NCBI GenBank assembly: GCA_036013505.1
Contig: CP107851.1
Coordinates: 62,001-126,000, forward strand
Length of the DNA stretch: 64,000 nt
DNA from: Streptomyces sp. NBC_00510
GTDB lineage: Bacteria; Actinomycetota; Actinomycetes; Streptomycetales; Streptomycetaceae
Direction: 5' to 3'
Made by a program: the position numbers and the translations under genes. The notes under the pieces were generated by a model that saw only the letters and a program-made list of their open reading frames with translations, did no database searches and was not told where the DNA came from. Position 1 is the stretch's first letter, and each line of letters opens with the position of its first letter. Shown here piece after piece: positions 37,585 to 46,192 of the stretch.

Positions 37585-38045
37585 GGCCCCGACGCCAACT
37601 GCGGGCCGCGATGGCGGCCCGGTTATGTGGCGACCGGGGCAGCGAGGCAATCCAGGCCGCGATCGTCACCCCGCTGCTGGTCGCCTTCGTGTGCATGGCC
37701 GTTGCCGCCGGGCGGCTGGTCACCTCCGGCAGCAAAATCGACGCCGCCGCCGAGGATGCCGCCCGGGCCGCCTCCATCGAACGCACCTACCAAGCGGCGA
37801 AGTCCGCCGCCTCCAAGGCGGCCGAGCAATCCCTGAACGACCAGGGCATCACGTGTACGTCCACGAGCGTGTCCGTGGATGCCAGCGGCCTGACCGTCCC
37901 GGTCGGGCAGGTCGGCTACGTCACCGTCACGGTCACCTGCACCGTCGGCCTCTCCGACCTCCTGCTGCCGGGCGCTCCCGGAGCCAAAACGCTGACCAGC
38001 AGCTTCACCTCGGTCGTGGACGCCTACCGAGCGAGGGAGCACTAG
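37581..38045 (+). CDS. Second TadE-like pseudopilin
   Basis: A 154-aa protein with GDRGSEAIQAAIVTPLLVAF (about 17-36) as processing-site plus membrane helix and an external domain carrying two cysteines (GITCTSTSV and VTVTCTVGL). It starts in a GTGA overlap with the first TadE gene and ends directly before the TadG-like gene. It is probably a minor pilin. Confidence 0.75.
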   Translation: MRPRRQLRAAMAARLCGDRGSEAIQAAIVTPLLVAFVCMAVAAGRLVTSGSKIDAAAEDAARAASIERTYQAAKSAASKAAEQSLNDQGITCTSTSVSVDASGLTVPVGQVGYVTVTVTCTVGLSDLLLPGAPGAKTLTSSFTSVVDAYRAREH

Positions 38046-38498
38046 ATGACGCTTCCCGCAAGGCTGCGCCGGCGCCTGCGGCCCAAGGGCGGCGACCGCG
38101 GGGGCATCGCGGTGTTCGTGGCGGTCTGCACCGTGGTGCTGCTCGGCATCATCGGCCTGGTCCTGGACGGTGGGGGCAAGCTCCGCGCCACCGAACGTGC
38201 CGACGCCCTCGCGCTGGAAGCCGCCCGTGCCGCCGGGCAGGCCATCGACCCGGCTGCGGCCATCACCGGCGCCGCGATCCGCGTCGACCCGCAGGCTGCC
38301 GAGGCGGCCGCTCAGTCCTACCTGCACCGGGCCGGCGCAAGCGGTCAGGTGACCCTCTCCGGTGACGGCACCCGGGTGGCCGTCGTCGTCACCGGCACGT
38401 ACGACACGAAGTTCCTGACCGTCTTCGGCATCGGCGCGCTGCGCGTGAGTGGCCACGGGACTGCAACGTTGCTGCACGGCGTGACCCAGCCCGAGTAG
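38046..38498 (+). CDS. TadG-like pilus protein
   Basis: A 150-aa protein whose N-terminal GDRGGIAVFVAVCTVVLLG (about 16-34), followed by GLVLDGGGKLRATERADALA, is the usual TadG/Tad-domain start. The external part is short (no von Willebrand domain). It immediately follows the TadE pair and is likely a minor pilus subunit or anchor. Confidence 0.8.
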   Translation: MTLPARLRRRLRPKGGDRGGIAVFVAVCTVVLLGIIGLVLDGGGKLRATERADALALEAARAAGQAIDPAAAITGAAIRVDPQAAEAAAQSYLHRAGASGQVTLSGDGTRVAVVVTGTYDTKFLTVFGIGALRVSGHGTATLLHGVTQPE

Positions 38499-38530
38499 CG
38501 GCACGCCCCCGCACGAGAAGGGCCCCACAA

Positions 38531-41500
38531 ATGCCCCAGCCCCCCACCGGCTCGGCCCGCGCTCCCCGTACCGGCCCGGTGTTCACCGTGGTGCGTGCCG
38601 GCGTGAGCTTCGTCGTGCTGGTCGCGCTGCTGGCCGGACTGCCGATGCTGCTGTGGTGGGGCACCGCCATCGTTGCGCCCGGCGGCATCGCTGCCCTCGG
38701 TCACTTGTTGTCCACGCAGGACTCCGGGCAGGTCTTCCTGCTGGCGCTGGCCGTGGCCGGCTGGATCGGATGGGCACTGTTCGCAGTCTCGGTGCTGCTG
38801 GAGATACCCGCGCAGTCACGCGGCCGCGCCGCACCCAGGCTGCGGTTGCTGGTCGGGCAGAAGGCCGCCGCGACTCTGGTTGGCGCCATCGTGCTGGCGC
38901 TGCCCACCGGCACGGCCCTGGCCGCCTCCGCCCCCACAGCGCAGGCCGCCACAGCCACCGCCACCCCCCACCCCGGCACCAGCGCCCCCGAGCAGCCGAC
39001 CACGACCGCTGTATCTGTGGGGCACGAGTCGGACACGACGGTCGCCTATACGGTGCGCCACACCCGGCCCGCCGAGAGCCTGTGGTCGATCGCCGAGGCA
39101 CGGCTCGGTGACGGCAACCGGTGGGAGGAAATCGCCGCCCTCAACGCCGGCCGCATCATGGCCGACGGCAGCACCTTCCACGCCGACGCCCCGATCCGGC
39201 CCGGCTGGACCCTGCGCCTCCCCGGCGACGCCACCGGCACCACCGCGGCCGGCAGCACCGCCACCGGCCTGCACACCGACGGCGGCCACGCTGCCGAGGC
39301 CATCGACGCTGAACACACCGGCGACTACACCGTCCAGCCCGGTGACAGCCTCTCCCAGATCGCGCGAGACGAACTCGGCAGCGCCGACCGGTACCCGCAG
39401 ATCTTCCGTCTCAACGAGGGCGAAGCCCAGCCCGGCGGCCGCCGCTTCACCAATCCGGACCTGATCTACCCCGGGCAGCACCTCGAGCTCCCGGCCACGC
39501 ACGCCGCCCACCCCAACCACGACAATGAAGGGGACAGTGACGGCAGCAGGGATGGGACCGGTAGCGGCTCTGGCCGTCACCACGGCCAGCAGCACCACCG
39601 GGCGGCCTCGCCCACCACGCCGGATGCAACCGCCGTCCCGTCGAAGGCCGCCCCGTCCGATGCCGCGCCATCGACCGGCAGCGGGAAGGACACCGGCCGC
39701 GTCCCAGACCCGACCGCGAGCGGCACCGGCCGCCCGGCCCGGCTGGAGCCCGCCTCGGCGATTCCCTCGGCACCCCTCCCCACTGCCCCGGCCGGCCAGT
39801 CCACCCATGGCCCCCAGACATCCGCTTCGGCCTCCACAACACCTCCAGTGGCCACAGGCACTGACCAGGGCTCGGACGGCATCGCGCAGCATGTGGCGCT
39901 GACCGCAGGGATCGGCGCGCTGCTGGCGGCCTCGCTGACCGGGGCCCTGGGAGTGAAACGGATCCTGCAGCAACGCCGTCGCCGCGCCGGACAGACCATC
40001 GCCATCGACGCCGAACCCACTCGGCTGGAGCAGGTTCTCCATGCCACGGCCGAGCCCGCCGGGGTCGCCCTGCTCGACACCGTGCTGCGCACCTTGGCCC
40101 AGCACGCCGACACCGCCGGCCAGGAACTGCCCCCCATCCGGGGAGTTCAGATTACCGACCGGAGCGTGCAGCTGATCCCTGATGACCCGCAGGCCCAGCC
40201 GCTTCCTCCCTTCGCCGGCGGCGACACACCGGGCACGTGGGTCCTCAACCCCGCATCCCCGCTGCTGACCTCCGATACCGCCCGCCACGTACCCGCCCCC
40301 TACCCGGGCCTGGTCACCCTCGGCGCCACCGAGGACGGCGCCCTCCTGCTGGCCGACCTCCTGCACACCCGCACCCTTCTCCTGGACGGTGACGCCGACG
40401 ACGTCCTCGCGGTCACCCGTGCCCTGGCCCTCGAGGCCGGCACCAGCAACTGGACCGACCACACCGAGATCATCACCGTCGGACTCGGGGCGCGGCTGGC
40501 GACACTGCTGCCGAAGGGCCGCATCCGGGCCATGCCGCATCTGCCGTCCGTCGCAGCCGACCTGGGCGCCCTGCTGGTGGAGGCACATCAGCACGGCGGC
40601 GACCTCAAAAATGCTCCCACGCCACTGCCGTGGATCCTGATCTGCGCCGGCGACATCGACGCCGACCACGCCCGGCAGCTCGCCGACGCCCTGTCCGCAG
40701 CCCGGGACCTACCGGTCGCGGCGGTCCTGCCAGCCGACGACGCCACCCGACAGGCCTTCCCGGACGCCGAGCACCTCCCAGTGGCTCCAGACACCCCGAT
40801 CACGCTTGCCCACCTCGGTTCCGGCCCGGTACAGCTGCAACGCCTCACCGACGATCAGTACCGCAGCTACCTCCACGCGCTGGAAATCGCCGACCGCCCC
40901 GCACAAGCAGCCACCGGCGCCTGGCAACTCGCCGAAGACCACAACATCGCCGCCGCCACCCCGCGGCCCAAGCCGCACACGATGCTTCTGCGCACCGACG
41001 AGGAGGACACCGACCCCGGTGATCCCTTCCCTGCACTCCTTGCCACCGCAGCCCCGGCCCACAACCAGCTGATCGATTCCACCGCCGGCAACAGCAACCG
41101 GACGAGCCCCGAACCCGAGCAGGCCGGCACGACCGGACATGCCTTCCTGCCCGCAAGCGCCCCCTCCACCGAACCCGGCGGTCACGGTGTCCCGCAGGCC
41201 CCGCACAAGCCGACACCCAGCGACAGCAACGTCGTCGGGGACGACCCGGGCGCGCCGGAGATCAACGTGCTGGGGGCACTGCAGGTCTCGGGAGTCACCA
41301 GCTCCGGCCACGGCCCCAAAGTCGCCGAACTGGCCGCGCTGATCTACCTCCGGCCCGGGCGGACCGCCGATACCCTGTGCGCCGCGATGGACCCGGCCTC
41401 TCCTTGGTCGACCCGCACGCTGCAGTCACGGCTGTCGGAACTCCGCAGCCGCTTCGGCACCGCCCCGGACGGACAGCCCTACCTGCCCCGGCCCAGCAAC

Positions 41501-41995
41501 GGCTACACCTTCCACCCCGGCGTGCGCTCGGACTGGGCCCTGTTCCAACACCTGGCCACCCAGGGGCTGGCCTCCGCCCCCGCCACCGGCATCCCGGACC
41601 TGGAAACCGCGCTCAGCCTCGTACGCGGCAAACCATTCGATGGCCAGAACTACCCCTGGGCCCACTCCGTACAGCAGGACATGCTCTCCCGCATCATCGA
41701 CGTCGCCCACACACTGGCCACCTGGCACACCGACCAGGAAAACCCCGACCTGGACGCCGCCCGCCACGCGGTACTACGCGGCTTGGACATCGACGAAACC
41801 GCCGAAGTCCTCTACCGCGACTGGATGATGATCGAGTGGGCAGCCGGCAACACCACCGGGATCCGCAAAGCCGTCGCGCGTGCCCAGCACATCGCCCACA
41901 CCTACGACATCTCGCTACAACCCCTCACCCAACAAACCATCGACCTCGTACTCCCCACCAAACAACCCACCCCGGCCGCCCCCCGCAAGACATGA
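38531..41995 (+). CDS. Large membrane protein with two LysM domains and a C-terminal BTAD regulator domain
   Basis: An 1154-aa protein ending the pilus operon. Helices at about 17-40, 66-92 and 112-132 precede two LysM modules (173-230 with SLWSIAEARLGDG, and 266-320 with GDSLSQIARDELG). After a Ser/Thr/Pro-rich linker comes another helix (about 455-475). The C-terminal region (about 905-1150) has a winged-helix-like part (INVLGALQVSG, then TLQSRLSELRSRFG) and a bacterial transcriptional activation domain (BTAD). LysM binds peptidoglycan and BTAD occurs in SARP regulators, so the protein may link envelope state to transcription or simply use BTAD as a scaffold. Confidence 0.8.
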   Translation: MPQPPTGSARAPRTGPVFTVVRAGVSFVVLVALLAGLPMLLWWGTAIVAPGGIAALGHLLSTQDSGQVFLLALAVAGWIGWALFAVSVLLEIPAQSRGRAAPRLRLLVGQKAAATLVGAIVLALPTGTALAASAPTAQAATATATPHPGTSAPEQPTTTAVSVGHESDTTVAYTVRHTRPAESLWSIAEARLGDGNRWEEIAALNAGRIMADGSTFHADAPIRPGWTLRLPGDATGTTAAGSTATGLHTDGGHAAEAIDAEHTGDYTVQPGDSLSQIARDELGSADRYPQIFRLNEGEAQPGGRRFTNPDLIYPGQHLELPATHAAHPNHDNEGDSDGSRDGTGSGSGRHHGQQHHRAASPTTPDATAVPSKAAPSDAAPSTGSGKDTGRVPDPTASGTGRPARLEPASAIPSAPLPTAPAGQSTHGPQTSASASTTPPVATGTDQGSDGIAQHVALTAGIGALLAASLTGALGVKRILQQRRRRAGQTIAIDAEPTRLEQVLHATAEPAGVALLDTVLRTLAQHADTAGQELPPIRGVQITDRSVQLIPDDPQAQPLPPFAGGDTPGTWVLNPASPLLTSDTARHVPAPYPGLVTLGATEDGALLLADLLHTRTLLLDGDADDVLAVTRALALEAGTSNWTDHTEIITVGLGARLATLLPKGRIRAMPHLPSVAADLGALLVEAHQHGGDLKNAPTPLPWILICAGDIDADHARQLADALSAARDLPVAAVLPADDATRQAFPDAEHLPVAPDTPITLAHLGSGPVQLQRLTDDQYRSYLHALEIADRPAQAATGAWQLAEDHNIAAATPRPKPHTMLLRTDEEDTDPGDPFPALLATAAPAHNQLIDSTAGNSNRTSPEPEQAGTTGHAFLPASAPSTEPGGHGVPQAPHKPTPSDSNVVGDDPGAPEINVLGALQVSGVTSSGHGPKVAELAALIYLRPGRTADTLCAAMDPASPWSTRTLQSRLSELRSRFGTAPDGQPYLPRPSNGYTFHPGVRSDWALFQHLATQGLASAPATGIPDLETALSLVRGKPFDGQNYPWAHSVQQDMLSRIIDVAHTLATWHTDQENPDLDAARHAVLRGLDIDETAEVLYRDWMMIEWAAGNTTGIRKAVARAQHIAHTYDISLQPLTQQTIDLVLPTKQPTPAAPRKT

Positions 41996-42196
41996 CGACG
42001 AAAGACGAGGTGCCGGCCGAGCACGGGACAGACCGAGGCAGACCACACCCAACCCAGACACGCATACGGTCTGGGACCACAGGCGGCTCATGCCGTCATC
42101 AACGACATCAGCTCGAGGTTTCCGGAGCTCTGGCAGCTTCCCGGCCACCACAGCGGACCATCAAGACCACCGATGCGGACCACACCAACAGTCCAG
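41996..42196. other. Spacer between pilus operon and lasso locus
   Basis: No gene recognised. The last 60 bases become markedly AT-richer, marking the promoter of the lasso locus. No clear terminator hairpin was found for the pilus operon. Confidence 0.4.
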
Positions 42197-42224
42197 TTGC
42201 GGGATATTTAAGGCAAAGTAGCCT
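42197..42224 (+). promoter_or_regulatory. Candidate promoter of the lasso locus
   Basis: TTGCGG (42197-42202) and TAGCCT (42219-42224) are separated by 16 bases in an AT-rich island (GATATTTAAGGC). This would start transcription about 35 bases before the precursor ATG, a short leader suited to a well expressed small gene. Confidence 0.45.
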
Positions 42225-42265
42225 GGAACTGCGTGAACGACGCTCTCTGATCTTGGAGGTAGGCG

Positions 42266-42382
42266 ATGTTTCACCGGCTGCTGCGGCGTCGCAGGCCGCG
42301 CGGGATTGTGTTTCTCGGCAACGGCCGCCTGATCCGGGGGTTCAGCGGTAGCCACTACGACGGGCACGGGTACCAGGGCTGA
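42266..42382 (+). CDS. Candidate lasso peptide precursor (38 aa)
   Basis: A 38-codon gene with GGAGGT five bases before ATG 42266. Residues 1-24 are an arginine-rich leader (RLLRRRRPRG near the start) without the usual lasso YxxPxL motif or a threonine two residues before the core. The only acidic residue is Asp32, and Gly25 lies exactly at position 1 of an eight-residue ring ending on it. That gives core GFSGSHYDGHGYQG with a predicted Gly1-Asp8 isopeptide bond and a six-residue tail GHGYQG with Tyr and Gln near the end. Genes for the B enzyme and the cyclase follow directly. The leader is unlike classical precursors, so leader recognition must differ. Confidence 0.75.
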   Translation: MFHRLLRRRRPRGIVFLGNGRLIRGFSGSHYDGHGYQG

Positions 42383-42404
42383 CACCATCCGCAAGTCGAA
42401 CCGG

Positions 42405-42430
42405 GCCCGCCGTAGCACGCTGCGGCGGGC
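42405..42430 (+). terminator. Hairpin between precursor and biosynthesis genes (attenuator)
   Basis: An 8-bp perfect stem GCCCGCCG/CGGCGGGC with a 10-base loop lies between the precursor and the B gene. Such hairpins in RiPP operons reduce read-through, giving much more precursor than enzyme. Confidence 0.5.
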
Positions 42431-42449
42431 TGATCTTGGAGGATATGCG

Positions 42450-43073
42450 GTGGCGGAGGATACCGATGCTCTGACAGCCATGACGCAGGTCCTGTCACCG
42501 CATTGCCGTGTCACAAGGATGGCCGGCGGAGCGCTGATTGCGGACTGGAGACGGACGCGTTTTCTTGCGATGGCGGAGGCGGACATCCAGAAGTTCGCCG
42601 GCGAAAACCGCGAAGAACGCGCCGAACTCGTCACAGGTCTCATCCGCGCCAGGTGCGCGACAGCCTGCCCAAAGGAACATTCCAACGCCCAGATCGGGCT
42701 CTGGCTGCGCGGGGTACACCTGCTGATCCGGACCATGGGGTTCGGGCACGTCCTTCGGCTCTTGTCCTTGGCCGCTCCGGATTACGCCCGTGCAGACCCC
42801 GCCTCACCGCAGGACATCGCACGCCTGAAACGAGCAGTGCAACGCCACGGCCGCACAGGCTGGTTCGTCAACGACGACTGCAAGGCCCAGGCCGTGACGG
42901 CTTACATCCTGCTGCGGCGGCGCGGTCTGCAGGCTGTGCTTCACGTCGGAGTGCGTGAGCACCCGTTCGCCATGCACGCCTGGACGTCTTCGGCCGGCCT
43001 GTGCATCCCTGACGCCGATCCACGCGGGCACGCGTTCACGCCGGTCCTGTCGATCAATAGCGCAGGGCACTGA
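42450..43073 (+). CDS. Lasso peptide B protein (transglutaminase-like leader peptidase), possibly with fused RRE-like N-terminus
   Basis: A 207-aa protein. The C-terminal ~140 residues match lasso B2 enzymes, with the cysteine protease triad visible as Cys144 (NDDCKAQAVTAYILLRRRGL), His176 (PFAMHAWTSSAG) and Asp188 or Asp190. It would remove the leader before cyclisation. The first ~60 residues (CRVTRMAGGALIADWRRTRF) vaguely resemble a PqqD/B1 recognition element, and no separate B1 gene is present. GTG 42450 has TTGGAGG seven bases upstream, in a context repeated from the precursor gene. Confidence 0.8.
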   Translation: MAEDTDALTAMTQVLSPHCRVTRMAGGALIADWRRTRFLAMAEADIQKFAGENREERAELVTGLIRARCATACPKEHSNAQIGLWLRGVHLLIRTMGFGHVLRLLSLAAPDYARADPASPQDIARLKRAVQRHGRTGWFVNDDCKAQAVTAYILLRRRGLQAVLHVGVREHPFAMHAWTSSAGLCIPDADPRGHAFTPVLSINSAGH

Positions 43074-43074
43074 C

Positions 43075-44895
43075 GTGGAAGCCCTCCACCTGGAGTGGGC
43101 CGGGGGCGCACCGAAGCTCTCGGCGGCCGGGGCCATGGCGCGGCAAGGCCTGGTGACGACGGCTTCCTCACCGGCCGGGACCGCGGTGGTCGCCGGCTGG
43201 GTCGGCTCCGTCCGTGACCGCGTGGCCGGTGCGCGCGGCCTCCTCGACGCCTTCGGACGGCCGGGAACCGCACCGCCTCTGCCGACCGGTGACTTTGCGG
43301 CTGTCCTGGTGTGCCGCGACCGCATCCTGCTGATGCGGGACGAACAGGCACGCATTCCCCTGTTTTTCAGGGAGTCTGGTGGCCGTGTGAGTGCGGTGAG
43401 TACCTCGGCGCGCCGCCTGGGTGGTGGAGCAGATCTGGAACCTCGCTACTTCTGCCGCTATCTGACCGGCAACCTGGCGCAGCCGCGCTCGCAACTCACT
43501 CCCTTCGCCGGGGTACAGCGGGTCCTGGGCGGCGAGGTGGTGGAACTCTCGCTCACCGGGCAGATACGCGGTCGGTCGCTGCGACGCGACGCTCAGGCGC
43601 ACGACCCACCGGCACCGGCAGCAGACGCCCTGCGCCTCAGCGGCGCCGCGAAGGAGCTGCGCCTCGCGCTGGAGGGCGCGGTCGGGCGCCGTATGGGCCA
43701 GGTGACGGCGTGCCACGTCTCCGGCGGCACCGACTCCACCAGCATCGCGTTGCTCGCGGCCCGTCTGCTGGCCGCGGCACAGGACCCGGGAGACCTGGTC
43801 CTGCTCGCCGGGCGATTCGGCTGGGGAGAGCTGGCCGGGGAACAGCCGTATCTCGACGAGGCGATGAAGGAGATCGGCCGTCTCGCACCCGCAGCCCGAC
43901 CGGTCGTCGTCGATGTCGACGACGTCGCCGACTTCGACGACTTCGAGCATCACGCGGGAGACCCGGACGAGCCGCATGCGCACGCCTTCCGTGCCCCGTT
44001 TTGGAGCAGGCTTCATGCCGCGGCCTCGGAACTGGCCTGTGACACCCTCATGACGGGCTGCGGGGCCGAGCCTATTGCGGACGCCAACCCGCTGCACCTG
44101 CACCAGTTGGCCCGCTCAGGACAGCTTTGGCAGATGACGAAGCAGGCACGTGCCTGGGCCGAGGGCAGCGAGCGGGGCGTGCGGGACGTCGTCTGTACCT
44201 ACGTCGTGCAGCCGGCTGTGCCGCTGGCAGCCGAACGGATCACAGCGCTCGTCCGCCGCCGTGGAACCGTGCTCGGCGGCCTGGGCAACTTCTCCCGCCC
44301 GCGATGGATCAGAGCCGGATTCGCGCGGGCCCACGGCTACCGTGGGGCAAGCGTCTCGGAGAGCCGCTTCATGTTCGGACGCAAGCCGGAACAATCCTTC
44401 TACGACGCGGCCACCTACATCGCCGCTCCCGACCCGCTGTCCTGGCGCCGCGCACCACGGGACGGATTCTTCCTCTCGCACCCTTTCCTCGACAGGCACG
44501 TCATCGCCGCGATGCGCCGCCTGCCCGCCGAGGCGACGTTCCATCCCGGCCGTCCGAAGGCGGTTCTGCGCGAGGCCATGGCAGATCTGCTGCCGCCCCT
44601 CATCCGCGGCCGGACGGTCAAGGTCGCCTTCAACGAGCTCTACGCCCGCGGCCTGCGGGCACACGGCGACCAGCTCATCGACCTGTGCCGCTCTGCGCGT
44701 CATCCGCTCATTGCGGAGATGTTCGACGTCGAGACGCTGTGCCGGGCAGTGCGGGAGGCACAGCTCGGCGTAGGAGACGCATACTCCTGGGATCGTATGA
44801 ACAGCTCTCTTGCCCTCGTGGTGTGGCTGGAGCGGTTGAACCAGCGCCTCAGCGCGCACGGTGGCGCGGACATGCCGGTCATCGCCGGCCTTTGA
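43075..44895 (+). CDS. Lasso peptide cyclase (asparagine-synthetase-like C protein)
   Basis: A 606-aa enzyme. The N-terminal ~190 residues are a degenerate glutamine-amidotransferase fold lacking the catalytic cysteine at position 2, as in lasso C proteins. The synthetase half carries the PP-loop SGGTDSTS (216-223), DEAMKEIGRLA, TGCGAEP and a late YSWDRMNSSLALVVWLERL. It would adenylate Asp8 of the core and join it to Gly1. GTG 43075 starts two bases after the B stop. The gene end overlaps the convergent membrane-protein gene by 17 bases, and no ABC exporter follows. Confidence 0.88.
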   Translation: MEALHLEWAGGAPKLSAAGAMARQGLVTTASSPAGTAVVAGWVGSVRDRVAGARGLLDAFGRPGTAPPLPTGDFAAVLVCRDRILLMRDEQARIPLFFRESGGRVSAVSTSARRLGGGADLEPRYFCRYLTGNLAQPRSQLTPFAGVQRVLGGEVVELSLTGQIRGRSLRRDAQAHDPPAPAADALRLSGAAKELRLALEGAVGRRMGQVTACHVSGGTDSTSIALLAARLLAAAQDPGDLVLLAGRFGWGELAGEQPYLDEAMKEIGRLAPAARPVVVDVDDVADFDDFEHHAGDPDEPHAHAFRAPFWSRLHAAASELACDTLMTGCGAEPIADANPLHLHQLARSGQLWQMTKQARAWAEGSERGVRDVVCTYVVQPAVPLAAERITALVRRRGTVLGGLGNFSRPRWIRAGFARAHGYRGASVSESRFMFGRKPEQSFYDAATYIAAPDPLSWRRAPRDGFFLSHPFLDRHVIAAMRRLPAEATFHPGRPKAVLREAMADLLPPLIRGRTVKVAFNELYARGLRAHGDQLIDLCRSARHPLIAEMFDVETLCRAVREAQLGVGDAYSWDRMNSSLALVVWLERLNQRLSAHGGADMPVIAGL

Positions 44896-46192
44896 TGTCC
44901 CACAGCGTCCGTTCGATCGGGCCTGTGAGGACGTCGGCGAGACCGTACCAGTTCCTCAAGTCGCGATTTTCCTCGTCTGGAAGCTCGCGGTCTTCTTCGC
45001 CGTCTCGCGTGACGGCTACTTTCAGGCCTGCGCCATGCTTGCCGAACTGCCAGTAGACGGTGACGTAGCGGGGGTCCCTCGTATGCTCGGCAATCGCGTT
45101 GCCCTCGTGCACCCTGCCGCGAGAGACAACGGAGTCAACGGGGTTCGAGCTCCACTTATTCTGGTCCACCATCCACTGGGGCAACTTGACGCCTTTCCAG
45201 GAAAATCCGTTCTGGCCAAAGCTCTCCAATCGAAGCCGGTCCTTACTCGCCAAGCTCACACTGGCGTAGAAGGCCAACTGGTCGTACTGCGTGTTCATGG
45301 GCAGTTGCACGACCGTTTGGGTGACCACCGTGTCACCCGGCTCGATCCAGCTGCCGCCGCGCACCAATGGCTGCGCCGCCACCAAGTCGCCAGGCTGGTG
45401 GATCTCCCGGCGGGACAGTGGGCGCTGCTCATATTCGCCCCACTGCTGGGCATCAGCACGCCACTGCTGGGTGAGCCGGTCCTTGGGGCTCAGGGGCACT
45501 ACTTCGCCCATGGCGTGGAACTCGGCGCCGAACACGTAGAAACCCACATTGCTGCGGTTCTCGAGAGTGATGTCGACGGGTATGGCGAATGCCTTGCGGT
45601 CCTTGGTCACCGCAGGCTTGCCCACAACAACGTCGACACGGGGCCTTCCCTCGCGCTGGGTCGGCTTGTAGAGGTTCTCGTAGCCGAAATTGGCAACCGC
45701 CACTGCCGTGGTGACGACCACTGCCACGGCCACCCGCTTCGGAGCGGGGATGACGACCAACGTCCGGTACACCGCCAAGGCAGCCCATGCCGAACCCACT
45801 ACGAGCAGGCACCACAGCACCAGGTAGGGCGTGGAATCGCCATCCCTGGCTGTCGTGACCAAAAGGAAGATGTTGCCCGCGCATGCCGCGACCGTGGCGA
45901 TCAGCGCGACCAATCCGGCGGGCGGGAAGCTGTTCCGGAACCAGTGGTCCACGACCGCGAGAGCGCCCAGCAATGTGGTGACCGACAGCACGATGAGGAG
46001 GGCACCGCTGATCCGACCCGTGTAGGTCAGAGCTCCGCCGACGTTCTCGATACCGAACCGGCCCAGCAGCACAGCTGTCACGAGGAGGACCAGCAAGATC
46101 AAAATCACCGTTGCCGGCGACCGCCCGTTCTCCGCCGGTCTCCACAGCCGCTGCAAGCGCGAGCCGCCGCCGGAGCCGGGGGAAGTCTTCAC
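44879..46192 (-). CDS. Membrane protein with large extracytoplasmic domain
   Basis: A 437-aa protein of unknown function, convergent with the cyclase. Residues 25-160 contain four hydrophobic helices (for example VILILLVLLVTAVLLG, then LVALIATVAACAGNIFLLV). Residues 175-437 are a soluble beta-rich domain (FAIPVDITLENRSNVGFYV, WIEPGDTVVTQTVVQLPMN). GTG 46192 places the first helix a normal distance from the N-terminus; longer in-frame starts add an unlikely basic extension. It could be an immunity or export helper for the peptide, but only its position suggests this. Confidence 0.6.
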   Translation of the reverse strand: MKTSPGSGGGSRLQRLWRPAENGRSPATVILILLVLLVTAVLLGRFGIENVGGALTYTGRISGALLIVLSVTTLLGALAVVDHWFRNSFPPAGLVALIATVAACAGNIFLLVTTARDGDSTPYLVLWCLLVVGSAWAALAVYRTLVVIPAPKRVAVAVVVTTAVAVANFGYENLYKPTQREGRPRVDVVVGKPAVTKDRKAFAIPVDITLENRSNVGFYVFGAEFHAMGEVVPLSPKDRLTQQWRADAQQWGEYEQRPLSRREIHQPGDLVAAQPLVRGGSWIEPGDTVVTQTVVQLPMNTQYDQLAFYASVSLASKDRLRLESFGQNGFSWKGVKLPQWMVDQNKWSSNPVDSVVSRGRVHEGNAIAEHTRDPRYVTVYWQFGKHGAGLKVAVTRDGEEDRELPDEENRDLRNWYGLADVLTGPIERTLWDIKGRR

